A stretch of 58,679 nucleotides of DNA from positions 1 through 58,679 of the forward strand of contig NZ_VVIP01000063.1 of assembly GCF_009650435.1 (NCBI RefSeq). The letters run 5' to 3'. Made by a program: the position numbers and the translations under genes. The notes beneath the pieces are model-generated. The model ran no database searches and was not told the origin of the DNA. It worked only from the letters and a program-made list of their open reading frames with translations. This document shows, piece after piece, positions 24,958-33,594 of this stretch. This DNA comes from Foetidibacter luteolus. Its GTDB lineage: Bacteria > Bacteroidota > Bacteroidia > Chitinophagales > Chitinophagaceae. Position 1 is the first letter of the stretch. Every line of letters begins with the position of its first letter.

Positions 24958-27393
24958 ATGAGGGATATTGTTAGTAAGCGTTACAGTACATTTTCCCTGG
25001 CGAAGGGCTGTGGTAAAGTGAAACTGTTTGTCATGGCATTTTTTAGCATGGGTGTATTTTTTTTAAATGCCCATGCCCAGGATAAATTGTATCCCAACGA
25101 ATTTCCATTAAGCGATGTTGCCTTGCTGGACGGCCCGTTTAAGCATGCCCGCGATGTAAACATACAAACATTGTTGAAGTATAATGTTGACCGCCTGCTT
25201 GCCGGTTATCGTAAGGAGGCAGGGTTAACCCCCAAAGATTCCAGCTACCGCAACTGGGAAGGGCTGGATGGCCATGTTGGCGGCCATTACCTGTCAGCGC
25301 TTGCAATGAACGCCGCTACCGGCAGTGCGGAATGCAAACGAAGAATGGAGTACGTGATTGCGGAACTTAAAACCTGCCAGGATGCAAATGCAAAGAACCA
25401 CCCGGATTGGGCAACAGGATATGTGGGTGCGGTGCCTAACAGCAATATAATTTGGGGAACGTTTAAAAATGGCGATTTGAAAGCATTTAACGGCGCCTGG
25501 GTGCCCTGGTATAATGTGCATAAAACGTATGCGGGCCTGCGTGATGCATGGTTGTATACCGGTAATGCAGACGCGAAAATTATGTTTGTAAAGTTCTGCG
25601 ACTGGGCAATCAATATTACGTCTGGGTTTACGGATGAACAAATGCAATCCATGCTGGATATGGAGCATGGCGGGATGAATGAAACTTTCGCGGATGCTTA
25701 TCAAATAACAGGCAGTGAAAAATACTTAACGGCGGCCAAACGCTTCTCTCACCGCATGCTGCTGGACGCGATGGCACAAGGTAATGACAACCTTGATAAC
25801 AGGCATGCCAACACGCAGGTGCCTAAAGCCGTTGGCTTTGCCAGGATTGGCGAATTGACCCGTGACGATAACTTTTTAAAGGCTGGGGAATTCTTTTGGC
25901 AAACAGTAACCGCTAACCGCACATTAGCATTCGGCGGCAACAGCAGGAGGGAGTTTTTTCCCGCTGTTGCAGCGTGTACAGATTTTATTCATGATGTGGA
26001 AGGGCCGGAGTCCTGCAACTCCTATAACATGCTGAAACTGTCGGAAGATTTATTCAGGTTAAACGGCCTGGCAAAGTATGCAGATTATTACGAAAGAGCT
26101 TTGTATAACCATATCCTGTCCACACAGCACCCGGTTAATGGGGGCTATGTGTATTTTACGCCGGTGCGGCCAAGAAGCTATAGGGTATATTCCGCCCCCA
26201 ACGAAGCCATGTGGTGTTGTGTAGGCAGCGGTATGGAAAACCATAGCAAATACAATGAATTTATCTATACACACCAGCATGACTCATTGTTTGTCAACCT
26301 TTTTATAGCATCCCGGCTTAACTGGAAACAGAAAGGGATAACCATAGAACAGCAAACCGGTTTTCCTTATAAAGAACAAACAAAATTGCTGATCGCAAAA
26401 GGCAGCTCGCATTTTACACTAATGGTGCGTTACCCGTCATGGGTGAAAGATGGAGAATTGGAAATTAAGGTTAATGGTAAAGCCATATCATTTGTCAGGC
26501 ATCCCTCTTCTTACATTGCTATCAACAGGTTGTGGAAGAAAGGTGATGTAGTGGAAGTGAAACTGCCTATGCACAATACCATAGAACAGTTGCCCAATGT
26601 GCCTGATTATGCAGCGATGCTGCATGGCCCTATAGTGCTGGCAGCCAAAACAGGCACTGAAGATTTAAAAGGCCTGGTTGCGGATGATGGCCGCTGGGCG
26701 CATATTGCCGGCGGTAAAAAATTGCCCGTGGATAAAGCGCCGGTTATAATCGCGGATGATAAACCTTCTATTACCGGCGCATTAAAACCTGTAAAGGATA
26801 AGCCACTGCATTTTACCGTTACCGGTTTGAAAGTAATGAACGGTATGGATATGGAACTGCAACCGTTTTACGAGGTACATGATGCGCGGTATATGCTTTA
26901 CTGGATGGCCTTATCCAATGCCGGTTATCGCTCTTATCTTGATTCCATTGCGGCGGAAGAAAAAGAAATGGTGGCCCTGCAAAACAGGACGGTTGATTTT
27001 GTTGCCCCCGGTGAGCAACAACCAGAAGTTGACCATGCCTTGCAGAGCGATAAATCAAGAAAGGGAAATGCGCATGACCAGTTCTTTCGTGAAGCATTTG
27101 AGGATGGTTATTTCAGTTATAACCTTTCAACCAATAAGGAAAGCAGTTTGACTTTGATAATCCGTTATTGGGGCGCCGAATGGGGCAGCAGGAAATTTGA
27201 CATTTATATTGATGATGAAAAACTGGTAACAGAAGATAATACCGGCCGGTGGAACCAGTCAAAATTTTTTGATATAAAGTATGCGATACCTGGTGCGATG
27301 GTAAAGGATAAGAACACCATACGGGTAAAATTTCAATCGCAGCAGGGAAACACTGCCGGGGGCGTATATTATGTGAGGTTGGTGAAGGACTAA
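24958..27393 (+). CDS. GH127 (DUF1680) beta-L-arabinofuranosidase
   Basis: 811 residues with a signal peptide ending at A-H-A-Q. The (alpha/alpha)6 barrel carries the zinc-thiolate site characteristic of GH127: E351 and C353 in P-E-S-C-N, then the C420-C421 pair in M-W-C-C-V-G-S-G. One of these cysteines is the nucleophile in the Bifidobacterium enzyme HypBA1. E332 in G-G-N-S-R-R-E-F-F fits the acid/base position. C-terminal beta-domains (about 530-811, DUF4986-like and a further jelly-roll) follow. The enzyme releases beta-L-arabinofuranose, found in hydroxyproline-rich glycoproteins and some pectic side chains. The 294-bp gap before it holds no gene and no structure I could name, so it may have its own promoter. 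Last gene of the rightward PUL set. Confidence 0.92.
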   Translation: MRDIVSKRYSTFSLAKGCGKVKLFVMAFFSMGVFFLNAHAQDKLYPNEFPLSDVALLDGPFKHARDVNIQTLLKYNVDRLLAGYRKEAGLTPKDSSYRNWEGLDGHVGGHYLSALAMNAATGSAECKRRMEYVIAELKTCQDANAKNHPDWATGYVGAVPNSNIIWGTFKNGDLKAFNGAWVPWYNVHKTYAGLRDAWLYTGNADAKIMFVKFCDWAINITSGFTDEQMQSMLDMEHGGMNETFADAYQITGSEKYLTAAKRFSHRMLLDAMAQGNDNLDNRHANTQVPKAVGFARIGELTRDDNFLKAGEFFWQTVTANRTLAFGGNSRREFFPAVAACTDFIHDVEGPESCNSYNMLKLSEDLFRLNGLAKYADYYERALYNHILSTQHPVNGGYVYFTPVRPRSYRVYSAPNEAMWCCVGSGMENHSKYNEFIYTHQHDSLFVNLFIASRLNWKQKGITIEQQTGFPYKEQTKLLIAKGSSHFTLMVRYPSWVKDGELEIKVNGKAISFVRHPSSYIAINRLWKKGDVVEVKLPMHNTIEQLPNVPDYAAMLHGPIVLAAKTGTEDLKGLVADDGRWAHIAGGKKLPVDKAPVIIADDKPSITGALKPVKDKPLHFTVTGLKVMNGMDMELQPFYEVHDARYMLYWMALSNAGYRSYLDSIAAEEKEMVALQNRTVDFVAPGEQQPEVDHALQSDKSRKGNAHDQFFREAFEDGYFSYNLSTNKESSLTLIIRYWGAEWGSRKFDIYIDDEKLVTEDNTGRWNQSKFFDIKYAIPGAMVKDKNTIRVKFQSQQGNTAGGVYYVRLVKD

Positions 27394-27758
27394 AGGAAAT
27401 GGTAGCTGAGTTTTTGGGAACAGGGAGTTGTGGTAATTGGCCGCTTTGGCTTACTGCTTAACGGGGATGTTGATCCTACAAACCGGTAAGGGGAAACCTG
27501 CTGCAAGGGATTTTATAAACAGCCAAACCGGAGAGTATTTCAAATTTTAATATTAAGCTACCAGGTATTTTTTGGTGGCCGGCGACATAGCCCTGTGGCA
27601 TCGCTGGTTGCGCAATTTGCGTGGCAAAGCAGCAAATTGGTAACTACGTTGATCTGCAACAATACTATTAAGCTTTTATCTAAGCGAAAATTTGCAATGC
27701 ACCCGCTATACTGTAATGCCCCTGCAGCAAAGTTTTTTGTTTTAAGGCCGGTTGCCTT
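27394..27758. other. Intergenic region with a degenerate family C repeat
   Basis: 365 bp between the convergent GH127 and GH43 genes. GGCATCGCTGGTTGCG at 27597-27612, preceded by a CAGGTATTTTTTGGTGGCCGG-like stretch, resembles the first half of family C repeats, but the palindromic core is broken. No clear intrinsic terminator or gene was found. Confidence 0.4.
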
Positions 27759-29306
27759 TTATTCAATCCTTATCCAGTCCACATCTACATAACCGCCGGT
27801 TTGCTGTGTTGCATAATTGAACAGGCAAAACTTGTTGCCCGTAAATATTTTTAAACTAAAGCGCATAGCCAGTTCATTGCCCAGGGGTTTAAATGTTTTA
27901 TTATCAGTACTGTATTCAAAAACTGCTTTTGCTGAAGCGTTGGATGCAAGGGTTTTAAAATAAAGTGTTTTTGATTTTACGGCAACAGAGTCAACCGTTT
28001 TTCCATCATTAACCATAACGATATACTTGCTGCCATCCACCTGTTTTACACCAACAAAAGCATACGGCTCCTGTAACAGGGCCAGTCCGGCTATATCTCC
28101 ATCCTTCATGTTGCCCACATTTATTTTAGCAACAGCAACGGTGGGTATGGTTTGGTCACGTTTGGCAAAAGGCCTTTGTGTAAGCGTGTTACGTGCCATC
28201 TTAAAGTTGTTGGTAATGCCCGCAGTTGCTAACCGTAAAAAGCCCGGTTTTTGGGTAAGGGACCATTTTGTGGAATCCGGGTTGTGGTTCCATGCCCACT
28301 GCATGCCCAGCGTTCTGTTGTCAAATTCATCCGATGTTGGGAAATCTTTGATGGGATATGTTTTGCCCACATCCGGTTTTTTGTGGGTAACAACCGCTTT
28401 GCCGTTAACTCCAATCATAGGCCAGTCATCTACCCAGGTAACTGGCTGCAACGAAGGGAAACGGCCAAAAGGGCCACTGTCCACAAACAACATCGTCCAC
28501 CATTCGCCGGTTTGTGTTTGTATCAATGCCCCCTGGTGTATCCCGAAATTTATGCCCCTGGTAGTATCATAAATCAGGAGCTTTTGTTCATAAGGCCCGT
28601 AAATATTTTTTGAGCGCAACGCAACCTGCATGCCATCCAGCCCTCCGTATGTGCAGTACAAATAATAAAAACCATTCAGCTTGTACACGTGGGCCCCTTC
28701 GAGGCCCTTGCGTATATCTCCCGTAAAGACCAGGGAATCCGGGCCGACCGGGTGCAGGTTTTTATCAACTTCGGTTATGGAAATTTTGTTGTATCCCTGC
28801 GCCACATAAATCTTTCCGTCGTCATCAAAGAATAACCCCGGATCGTAAAAGCCTTTGGGCAAATGGGTTATTTGCCATGGGCCTTCCGCCTTATCGGCGG
28901 TGCACATAAAGCCCCCTTCGTCAAGCGTAATAAAAAGCAGGTAAAACTTTCCGTTATGGAACTTAATGCTGGTGGCCCACTGCCCATGGCCATACCTGTT
29001 GCAACTGTCAAGATTGTAGCACTTGCTAAAGTCAAACCGCGGTACGGCATTGCTGCAGTATTCCCAGTTTACCAGGTCCTGGGATTTTAAAATGGTAACG
29101 CCGGGAAATACGAACATGGTAGTGGTAACCATATAATATGTGTCGCCCACCCTGATTACATCCGGGTCAGGAAAATCGGCAGGTATAACAGGATTGGTGT
29201 AGGTGCCATCGCCATTATCGCTGTGAACTTTTTGGGCTTTGACCTGAGCAAGCATTAACATCAGTGCCAGGCAAAGCCAGCATATTTTGTCGCGTTGTGT
29301 GGGCAT
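27759..29306 (-). CDS. GH43-family alpha-L-arabinofuranosidase/beta-xylosidase
   Basis: 515 residues with a signal peptide ending at V-K-A-Q. The GH43 propeller (about 35-320) shows the full triad: D47 in F-P-D-P-D, D155 in Y-D-P-G-L and E203 in L-E-G-A-H-V-Y. A C-terminal concanavalin-like domain (about 330-515; S-D-E-F-D-N, then L-A-L-L-Q-E-P-Y-A) follows, as in two-domain xylosidase/arabinofuranosidase GH43s. The start N-P-V-I-P-A-D-F-P-D-P-D is typical of this type. It should act on arabinoxylan or arabinan oligosaccharides in the periplasm. It is transcribed opposite to the susCD operon and 517 bp downstream of the GH95 stop, so the two are probably separate transcripts. It differs from the first GH43 in lacking discoidin and fibronectin domains. 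Confidence 0.9.
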   Translation of the reverse strand: MPTQRDKICWLCLALMLMLAQVKAQKVHSDNGDGTYTNPVIPADFPDPDVIRVGDTYYMVTTTMFVFPGVTILKSQDLVNWEYCSNAVPRFDFSKCYNLDSCNRYGHGQWATSIKFHNGKFYLLFITLDEGGFMCTADKAEGPWQITHLPKGFYDPGLFFDDDGKIYVAQGYNKISITEVDKNLHPVGPDSLVFTGDIRKGLEGAHVYKLNGFYYLYCTYGGLDGMQVALRSKNIYGPYEQKLLIYDTTRGINFGIHQGALIQTQTGEWWTMLFVDSGPFGRFPSLQPVTWVDDWPMIGVNGKAVVTHKKPDVGKTYPIKDFPTSDEFDNRTLGMQWAWNHNPDSTKWSLTQKPGFLRLATAGITNNFKMARNTLTQRPFAKRDQTIPTVAVAKINVGNMKDGDIAGLALLQEPYAFVGVKQVDGSKYIVMVNDGKTVDSVAVKSKTLYFKTLASNASAKAVFEYSTDNKTFKPLGNELAMRFSLKIFTGNKFCLFNYATQQTGGYVDVDWIRIE

Positions 29307-29823
29307 AAGGAATTATGTTTTGTATGCGGTGTTATAATTTGCAACTACGATAAAGCATGCAAAGCAGGTTGTTGCGTTGCCCTGTACTTTGCTATCGTGT
29401 ATACACACCTTTTCGCCGAAAGAAAAGGAACACGGATGACACGGGTTCAATGGATTTTCAGGTTTTTTTTCGCAAAATGCGAAGACCTCCATTAAGAAGT
29501 CAGGCTTACAAGCTAAGAAAAGTATGGATTAGCACGGATAATGCTGCATTGCAGCATTAAAATCCTTCTTATCCTTTCAATACGTGTTCTATTTAATATT
29601 TGTGTACACACGATAGCTGTACTTTGCACAAAACCTGGCAGCAAAAAAAGCAGCGTGCTGCACCCGGGTGAGGGATTGCAGCGGATACCCCGGTGAAGCC
29701 ATCGCAGCCAGGGCTTTTGTGCCGGAGTAGCAGCGGAAAGCCCGACCCGAGGTACGAGGGACACCCCCTGAAAAATTTCTTATTGCAGGTTACAACAGCC
29801 GCTTATGCGCCCACCAGGTGCTT
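29307..29823. other. Intergenic region with inverted-end segment and family B repeat
   Basis: 517 bp. GCTATCGTGTATACACAC (29391-29408) and GTGTACACACGATAGC (29602-29617) form an imperfect inverted pair around about 230 bp. That interior includes AGGAACACGGATGACACGG, a phrase seen in many Bacteroidota intergenic repeats. A family B repeat follows at 29661-29770. No gene is supported; the small ORFs here are within repeats. Confidence 0.45.
29661..29770 (-). repeat. Dispersed intergenic repeat, family B, copy 2
   Basis: Reverse complement of the 9966-10074 copy, with long identical blocks including the GGGACACCCCC end, AGCGGAAAGCCCG and CGGGTGAGGGATTGCAGCGG. It lies 54 bp downstream of the GH95 stop codon. 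Confidence 0.75.
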
Positions 29824-32283
29824 TTAATCTTTAACAAACGTGTAAAGCTGCCCCTTACGGGTTGCTATATCATAAAGTTTTGTACGGTTAACGGGAAGCG
29901 TTGACACGTTAGCGCTTGCCGATATAATTGGCGCCGGAATATCTTCCAACGCAAAAAACGGATTGCTGTTGATGCCACCGGCAAGCTTTAATGTGCCCCC
30001 TGCCGCTGACTTTATACCGTTTGGTACACGCAGGCGGAGGTTGCCCCCAAGGGTTGACCTGATGGTAACTTTTACCAGTTGTGCATCTTTCCATTCCATG
30101 TTAACTATTTCAAATCCCCCGATGGCACGCAGCCCGCTGATGCTGCCCGAAGGCCATGCATCTGGCAGGGCAGGCAGCAGGTGTATATCGCCGCCGGCAC
30201 TTTGCATAAGCATTTCTGTAATGCCGGATGTACAGCCAAAGTTGCCGTCTATCTGAAATGGGGGATGAGCGTCGAACAGGTTGTTGTAAGTGCCCCCGCC
30301 AGCTTCATTTGTGCCAACGGGTGTAAGCTGGTTTTGGATAAGCTTATATGCGTGGTTGCCATCCAGCATTCTTGCCCACCAGTTTACTTTCCAGCCCATG
30401 CTCCAGCCGGTTGAAATGTCACCCCTGTGTGTAAGCGTTGTTTTTGAAGCGCTGAACAATTCCGGCGTGCGGTAGGGCGAAATTTGGTTGGAAGGAAAGA
30501 GGCCATAAAGATGGGAGATATGCCTGTGGTTGTCTTTAGGGTCATCAATATCGTCTAACCATTCCTGCAATTGGCCATGCTGCCCTATGTGCATGGGGGG
30601 CAGCTTTTTGCGCATTTGCCTAAGCGTGTCGGCAAAGGCTAAATCTTTTTTAAGTATTTCAGCAGTGCGTATAGTTGAAGAGAATATATCGAATATGATC
30701 TGGTTCGTCATGGTTGTGCCTGCGTCAAGGGATGAACCCTGGTGAGCCCCTGGTGCATTTTCGGGCGACATATCGGGGTTTATCACAAGCCATGGATGAC
30801 TGGGGTGCTGCACCAGGAAATCAACATAAAAGGTGGCAGCGCCTTTAAGCACAGGATAAATGGATGCAAGGAAATCTTTGTCGCCGCTGTAGAGATAGTG
30901 CTCCCAAAGGTGTTGGCTTGTCCAGCCCCCGGCAGCGCTCCAAACGCCCCACAAAGCCCCGTCAACAGCGCCTGTAGCCCGCCAGATGTCCGTATTGTGG
31001 TGAGCCATCCAGCCCCTTGCGCCATACATATCCCTGGCTGTTTGCTGCCCTGTAACCGACATGTCTTTTACCATATCCAAAAAGGGCTGGTGCAGTTCCG
31101 CAAGGTTTGTTTTTTCCGCGGGCCAGTAATTCATTTCGGCATTGATGTTAATGGTGTATTTGCTATCCCACGGCGGGCGGATGAATCCATTCCAGATGCC
31201 CTGAAGGTTGGCCGGCTGGCCACCCGGTTGCGAAGAAGAGATAAGCAGGTAGCGGCCATATTGGTAATAAAGTGTGACAAGCTGGGGATCGTTTACCGTG
31301 TTAAAGTTCTTCAAGCGTTCATCCGTTGGCAGGTTTGCCGCATTTGTGCTGCCCAGGTTAAGTTTAACCCTGTTGAAATATTTTTGATATGCCGTTACAT
31401 GCGGCCCTGCGATGGATGCGAAAGTTTTAGGGTAAGCCTTGTTCAGGTAATATGCAGCACGGGTGTTTTCATCGCCCGATATATCATGGTAGTTGTTAAA
31501 GTTGGTGGCAATAGAAATATAGACAGTCGCGGCATTGGCTTTGTCAACCCGCAAGGAGGTGTCATTGGCATAAAGGCTGCCGCCTTCCAATTTAATGCGT
31601 ACAATACCTTTAAACCTTATCATCCCTTTTACCCCTTCATGATCCATAGTGGTGCCGCTAATGGTTAAATCTTTTGCCTCAGTGGTTAGTACTTTGGCAT
31701 TTGGCTGCGGGGTTGCAAAAGAAGCTGTAAATGAAATGCTGGCAGGTTTGCCGGCAGTTAGCCGCATAGCAATAACCCGGTCTGGAAAAGAAGCCAATAC
31801 CTCCCGGGTATAGGTAACACCCCCAACGGAGTAAGAGGTTTTGGCTACCGCTTTTTCAATATCCAGTTCCCGGTAGTAGTTTTCATAAGTTTCATGGCCC
31901 TCAAACTTCAGCAGCAGGCTACCTGCCGGTTGAAACATCTGGCCATGTGATTTTTTTGAGATAATTACACGGTTAGCTATGTCTTCCGCCTGTTTTTGTT
32001 TACCATCAAATATAAGTTGCCTTAAAACAGCCAAAGAATCCAGCGCCAGCGGGTTATCATTACGGTTGGGGCTGCCGCTCCATAGGGTATGCTCATTTAA
32101 CTGGATGACTTCTTTCTGGACATTACCATAAACCATTGCCCCAAGCCTGCCATTTCCTATAGGCAAGGCATTTTCCCAAGTTTGGCCAGAGGGACGATTG
32201 TACCACAATTTCAGGGCAGGTTTTGATTGTGAAAAGCAAACTGTTGTAACAAGCAATAAAAAGGCAAACGTTGTTTTTTTCAT
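29824..32283 (-). CDS. GH95 alpha-L-fucosidase/alpha-L-galactosidase
   Basis: 819 residues with a signal peptide (F-A-F-L-L-L-V-T-T-V-C-F-S-Q). The N-terminal beta-domain opens with L-W-Y-N-R-P and A-L-P-I-G-N-G-R-L-G-A-M, the classical GH95 start, followed by L-N-E-H-T-L-W-S-G. The (alpha/alpha)6 barrel carries N-I-N-A-E-M-N-Y-W-P-A (the two catalytic asparagines), N-P-D-M-S-P-E-N-A-P-G (acid) and H-P-P-F-Q-I-D-G-N-F-G with D679. A C-terminal beta-domain ends the protein. GH95 enzymes remove alpha-1,2-L-fucose or alpha-L-galactose, the latter a known cap on complex cereal xylans and pectins. The family alone does not decide between them. Leftward transcription; a possible decayed coding fragment lies just upstream. 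Confidence 0.93.
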   Translation of the reverse strand: MKKTTFAFLLLVTTVCFSQSKPALKLWYNRPSGQTWENALPIGNGRLGAMVYGNVQKEVIQLNEHTLWSGSPNRNDNPLALDSLAVLRQLIFDGKQKQAEDIANRVIISKKSHGQMFQPAGSLLLKFEGHETYENYYRELDIEKAVAKTSYSVGGVTYTREVLASFPDRVIAMRLTAGKPASISFTASFATPQPNAKVLTTEAKDLTISGTTMDHEGVKGMIRFKGIVRIKLEGGSLYANDTSLRVDKANAATVYISIATNFNNYHDISGDENTRAAYYLNKAYPKTFASIAGPHVTAYQKYFNRVKLNLGSTNAANLPTDERLKNFNTVNDPQLVTLYYQYGRYLLISSSQPGGQPANLQGIWNGFIRPPWDSKYTININAEMNYWPAEKTNLAELHQPFLDMVKDMSVTGQQTARDMYGARGWMAHHNTDIWRATGAVDGALWGVWSAAGGWTSQHLWEHYLYSGDKDFLASIYPVLKGAATFYVDFLVQHPSHPWLVINPDMSPENAPGAHQGSSLDAGTTMTNQIIFDIFSSTIRTAEILKKDLAFADTLRQMRKKLPPMHIGQHGQLQEWLDDIDDPKDNHRHISHLYGLFPSNQISPYRTPELFSASKTTLTHRGDISTGWSMGWKVNWWARMLDGNHAYKLIQNQLTPVGTNEAGGGTYNNLFDAHPPFQIDGNFGCTSGITEMLMQSAGGDIHLLPALPDAWPSGSISGLRAIGGFEIVNMEWKDAQLVKVTIRSTLGGNLRLRVPNGIKSAAGGTLKLAGGINSNPFFALEDIPAPIISASANVSTLPVNRTKLYDIATRKGQLYTFVKD

Positions 32284-32311
32284 GTAGCTGATATTGATGC
32301 GTAGTTATCGG

Positions 32312-32458
32312 TTATTTTTCTTTAAACGACAGAGGCACTTTTTGATAAGGTCCATTGTGCCTGGCCGCGTCCTGGTTACTGGATAATAATATGAGCCCTT
32401 TAAGGTTATGATGGCCAAGCATGTATGCTGCATTGATGTATTGGGTGTTTTTAGGAAT
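32312..32458 (-). pseudogene. Possible C-terminal remnant of an exported carbohydrate-active protein
   Basis: Reading leftwards, 48 open codons end in TAA just upstream of the GH95 start. The translation (P-K-N-T-Q-Y-I-N-A-A-Y-M-L-G, then L-K-G-L-I-L-L-S-S-N-Q-D, then V-P-L-S-F-K-E-K-stop) has protein-like composition. There is no start codon near its N-terminal end and a stop precedes it. Another minus-strand frame just further upstream (about 32459-32530) reads I-S-G-L-P-D-V-K-L-S-N-F, faintly like a GH28 polygalacturonase strand. This may be the decayed tail of a gene once upstream of the GH95. I could not identify the family, and chance is not excluded. Confidence 0.25.
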
Positions 32459-32710
32459 TTATCCGAAGATAAATCAAGCTTGTCCTAAAGTTGCTGAGTT
32501 TAACATCTGGCAACCCGGATATTTGTCAATTGTACAATTCGAAAGTAGCGATATTTTTTTGGGACTGATGTGGTTTAAGCAATTTTCTATATGCCATTTT
32601 TATCTTGTTTGCGGAGATTATTGCCGGATCAGCACTGTAACCAATTAAGGTCTCTTAAATACCATTCCGTTTAGGTGTGGGAAGGGGGAGAAAAATTTTT
32701 TTTCAATATA

Positions 32711-32724
32711 GGAACGAGTGTTCC
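32711..32724. promoter_or_regulatory. Palindrome GGAAC-N4-GTTCC upstream of SDR (operator candidate)
   Basis: Perfect 5-bp arms with a 4-nt centre, placed immediately upstream of the probable -7 box at 32736-32743. The position suits repressor or activator binding, possibly by the TetR protein encoded two genes along. Confidence 0.5.
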
Positions 32725-32735
32725 AAAAAATGTTA

Positions 32736-32743
32736 TAATTTTG
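32736..32743 (+). promoter_or_regulatory. Candidate -7 box TAATTTTG of the SDR promoter
   Basis: Matches the Bacteroidota -7 consensus TAnnTTTG exactly and lies 45 bp upstream of the preferred SDR start. No clean TTTG -33 element is seen at the expected spacing. Instead the palindrome at 32711-32724 occupies that position. Confidence 0.45.
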
Positions 32744-32747
32744 GACT

Positions 32748-32771
32748 GTTCATTCCTAAAACAGAATGAAC
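32748..32771. promoter_or_regulatory. Inverted repeat GTTCATTC-N8-GAATGAAC (TetR operator candidate)
   Basis: Perfect 8-bp arms (32748-32755 and 32764-32771), starting just downstream of the -7 box and overlapping the in-frame ATG at 32766. A 24-bp palindrome at the transcription start is a typical TetR-family operator. It also argues that translation starts at 32781 rather than inside the operator. Confidence 0.6.
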
Positions 32772-32780
32772 GTTTATAAC

Positions 32781-33530
32781 ATGAAAAAATTGCAAAACAA
32801 AGTGGCGGTTGTAACAGGCGCTTCCAAAGGAATAGGCGCAGGTATCGCAAAAAGCCTGGCAGCGGAAGGCGCGGCCGTAGTGGTTAATTATGCATCAGCG
32901 AAAGAAGGGGCTGAAAAAGTGGTAGAGGAAATAGTGTCTGCGGGTGGCAAAGCCCTTGCCGTGCAGGGTGATGTATCAAAGGCAGTGGATGTTGAACGTT
33001 TATTTGCCGAAACAGAGGCTGCATTTGGCAACGTAAATGTGTTGGTAAACAATGCGGGTGTTTACCAGTTCGGTACTTTAGAGCAGATTACAGAAGATGA
33101 ATTTCACCGCCAGTTTAATATCAATGTACTTGGTTTACTGCTTGCCACGCAGGGTGCTGTAAAAAGGTTTGGGGATAATGGCGGCAGCGTAATTAATATT
33201 GGGTCAACGGCTACAAGGATAACTCCTCCCGGAAGTTCTGTGTATACGGGCACCAAAGGGGCTGTTGATTCCATTACACAGGTATTATCCAAAGAATTGG
33301 GCCCTAAAAATATCCGGGTAAACTCCATCAACCCGGGCATGGTAGAAACAGAAGGTACCCATGCAGCGGGCTTTATCGGAAGTGATTTTCAGACCGATTT
33401 GGTTAAGACTACTCCGCTGGGCCGTATAGGGCAGCCGGATGATATTGCCCCCATTGCCGTGTTCCTGGCATCTGATGATTCCAGGTGGCTTACAGGGGAG
33501 ACAATTATTGCCAGCGGCGGCGTCCGCTGA
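32781..33530 (+). CDS. SDR-family NAD(P)H-dependent oxidoreductase (FabG/glucose dehydrogenase-like)
   Basis: 249 residues from the Met at 32781; the Met at 32766 overlaps an operator-like palindrome. Classical SDR features are the cofactor loop T-G-A-S-K-G-I-G, N-N-A-G-V, the catalytic serine region N-I-G-S-T-A, Y-T-G-T-K (Y-x-x-x-K), and a final A-S-G-G-V-R. These enzymes oxidise alcohols or reduce carbonyls in the cytoplasm. The G-A-A-V-V-V-N-Y cofactor-binding strand end suggests NADP preference, though this is weak. It is followed after 64 bp by a TetR regulator on the same strand. The pair is a common arrangement in which the repressor controls a detoxifying reductase. Substrate unknown. 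Confidence 0.9.
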   Translation: MKKLQNKVAVVTGASKGIGAGIAKSLAAEGAAVVVNYASAKEGAEKVVEEIVSAGGKALAVQGDVSKAVDVERLFAETEAAFGNVNVLVNNAGVYQFGTLEQITEDEFHRQFNINVLGLLLATQGAVKRFGDNGGSVINIGSTATRITPPGSSVYTGTKGAVDSITQVLSKELGPKNIRVNSINPGMVETEGTHAAGFIGSDFQTDLVKTTPLGRIGQPDDIAPIAVFLASDDSRWLTGETIIASGGVR

Positions 33531-33594
33531 GCGGTGAAGGGTCTTGGTGTAAAAAGAGTAGCTTTGCCCAAAAAAGGGCAAAGCTGTTTTAAAT

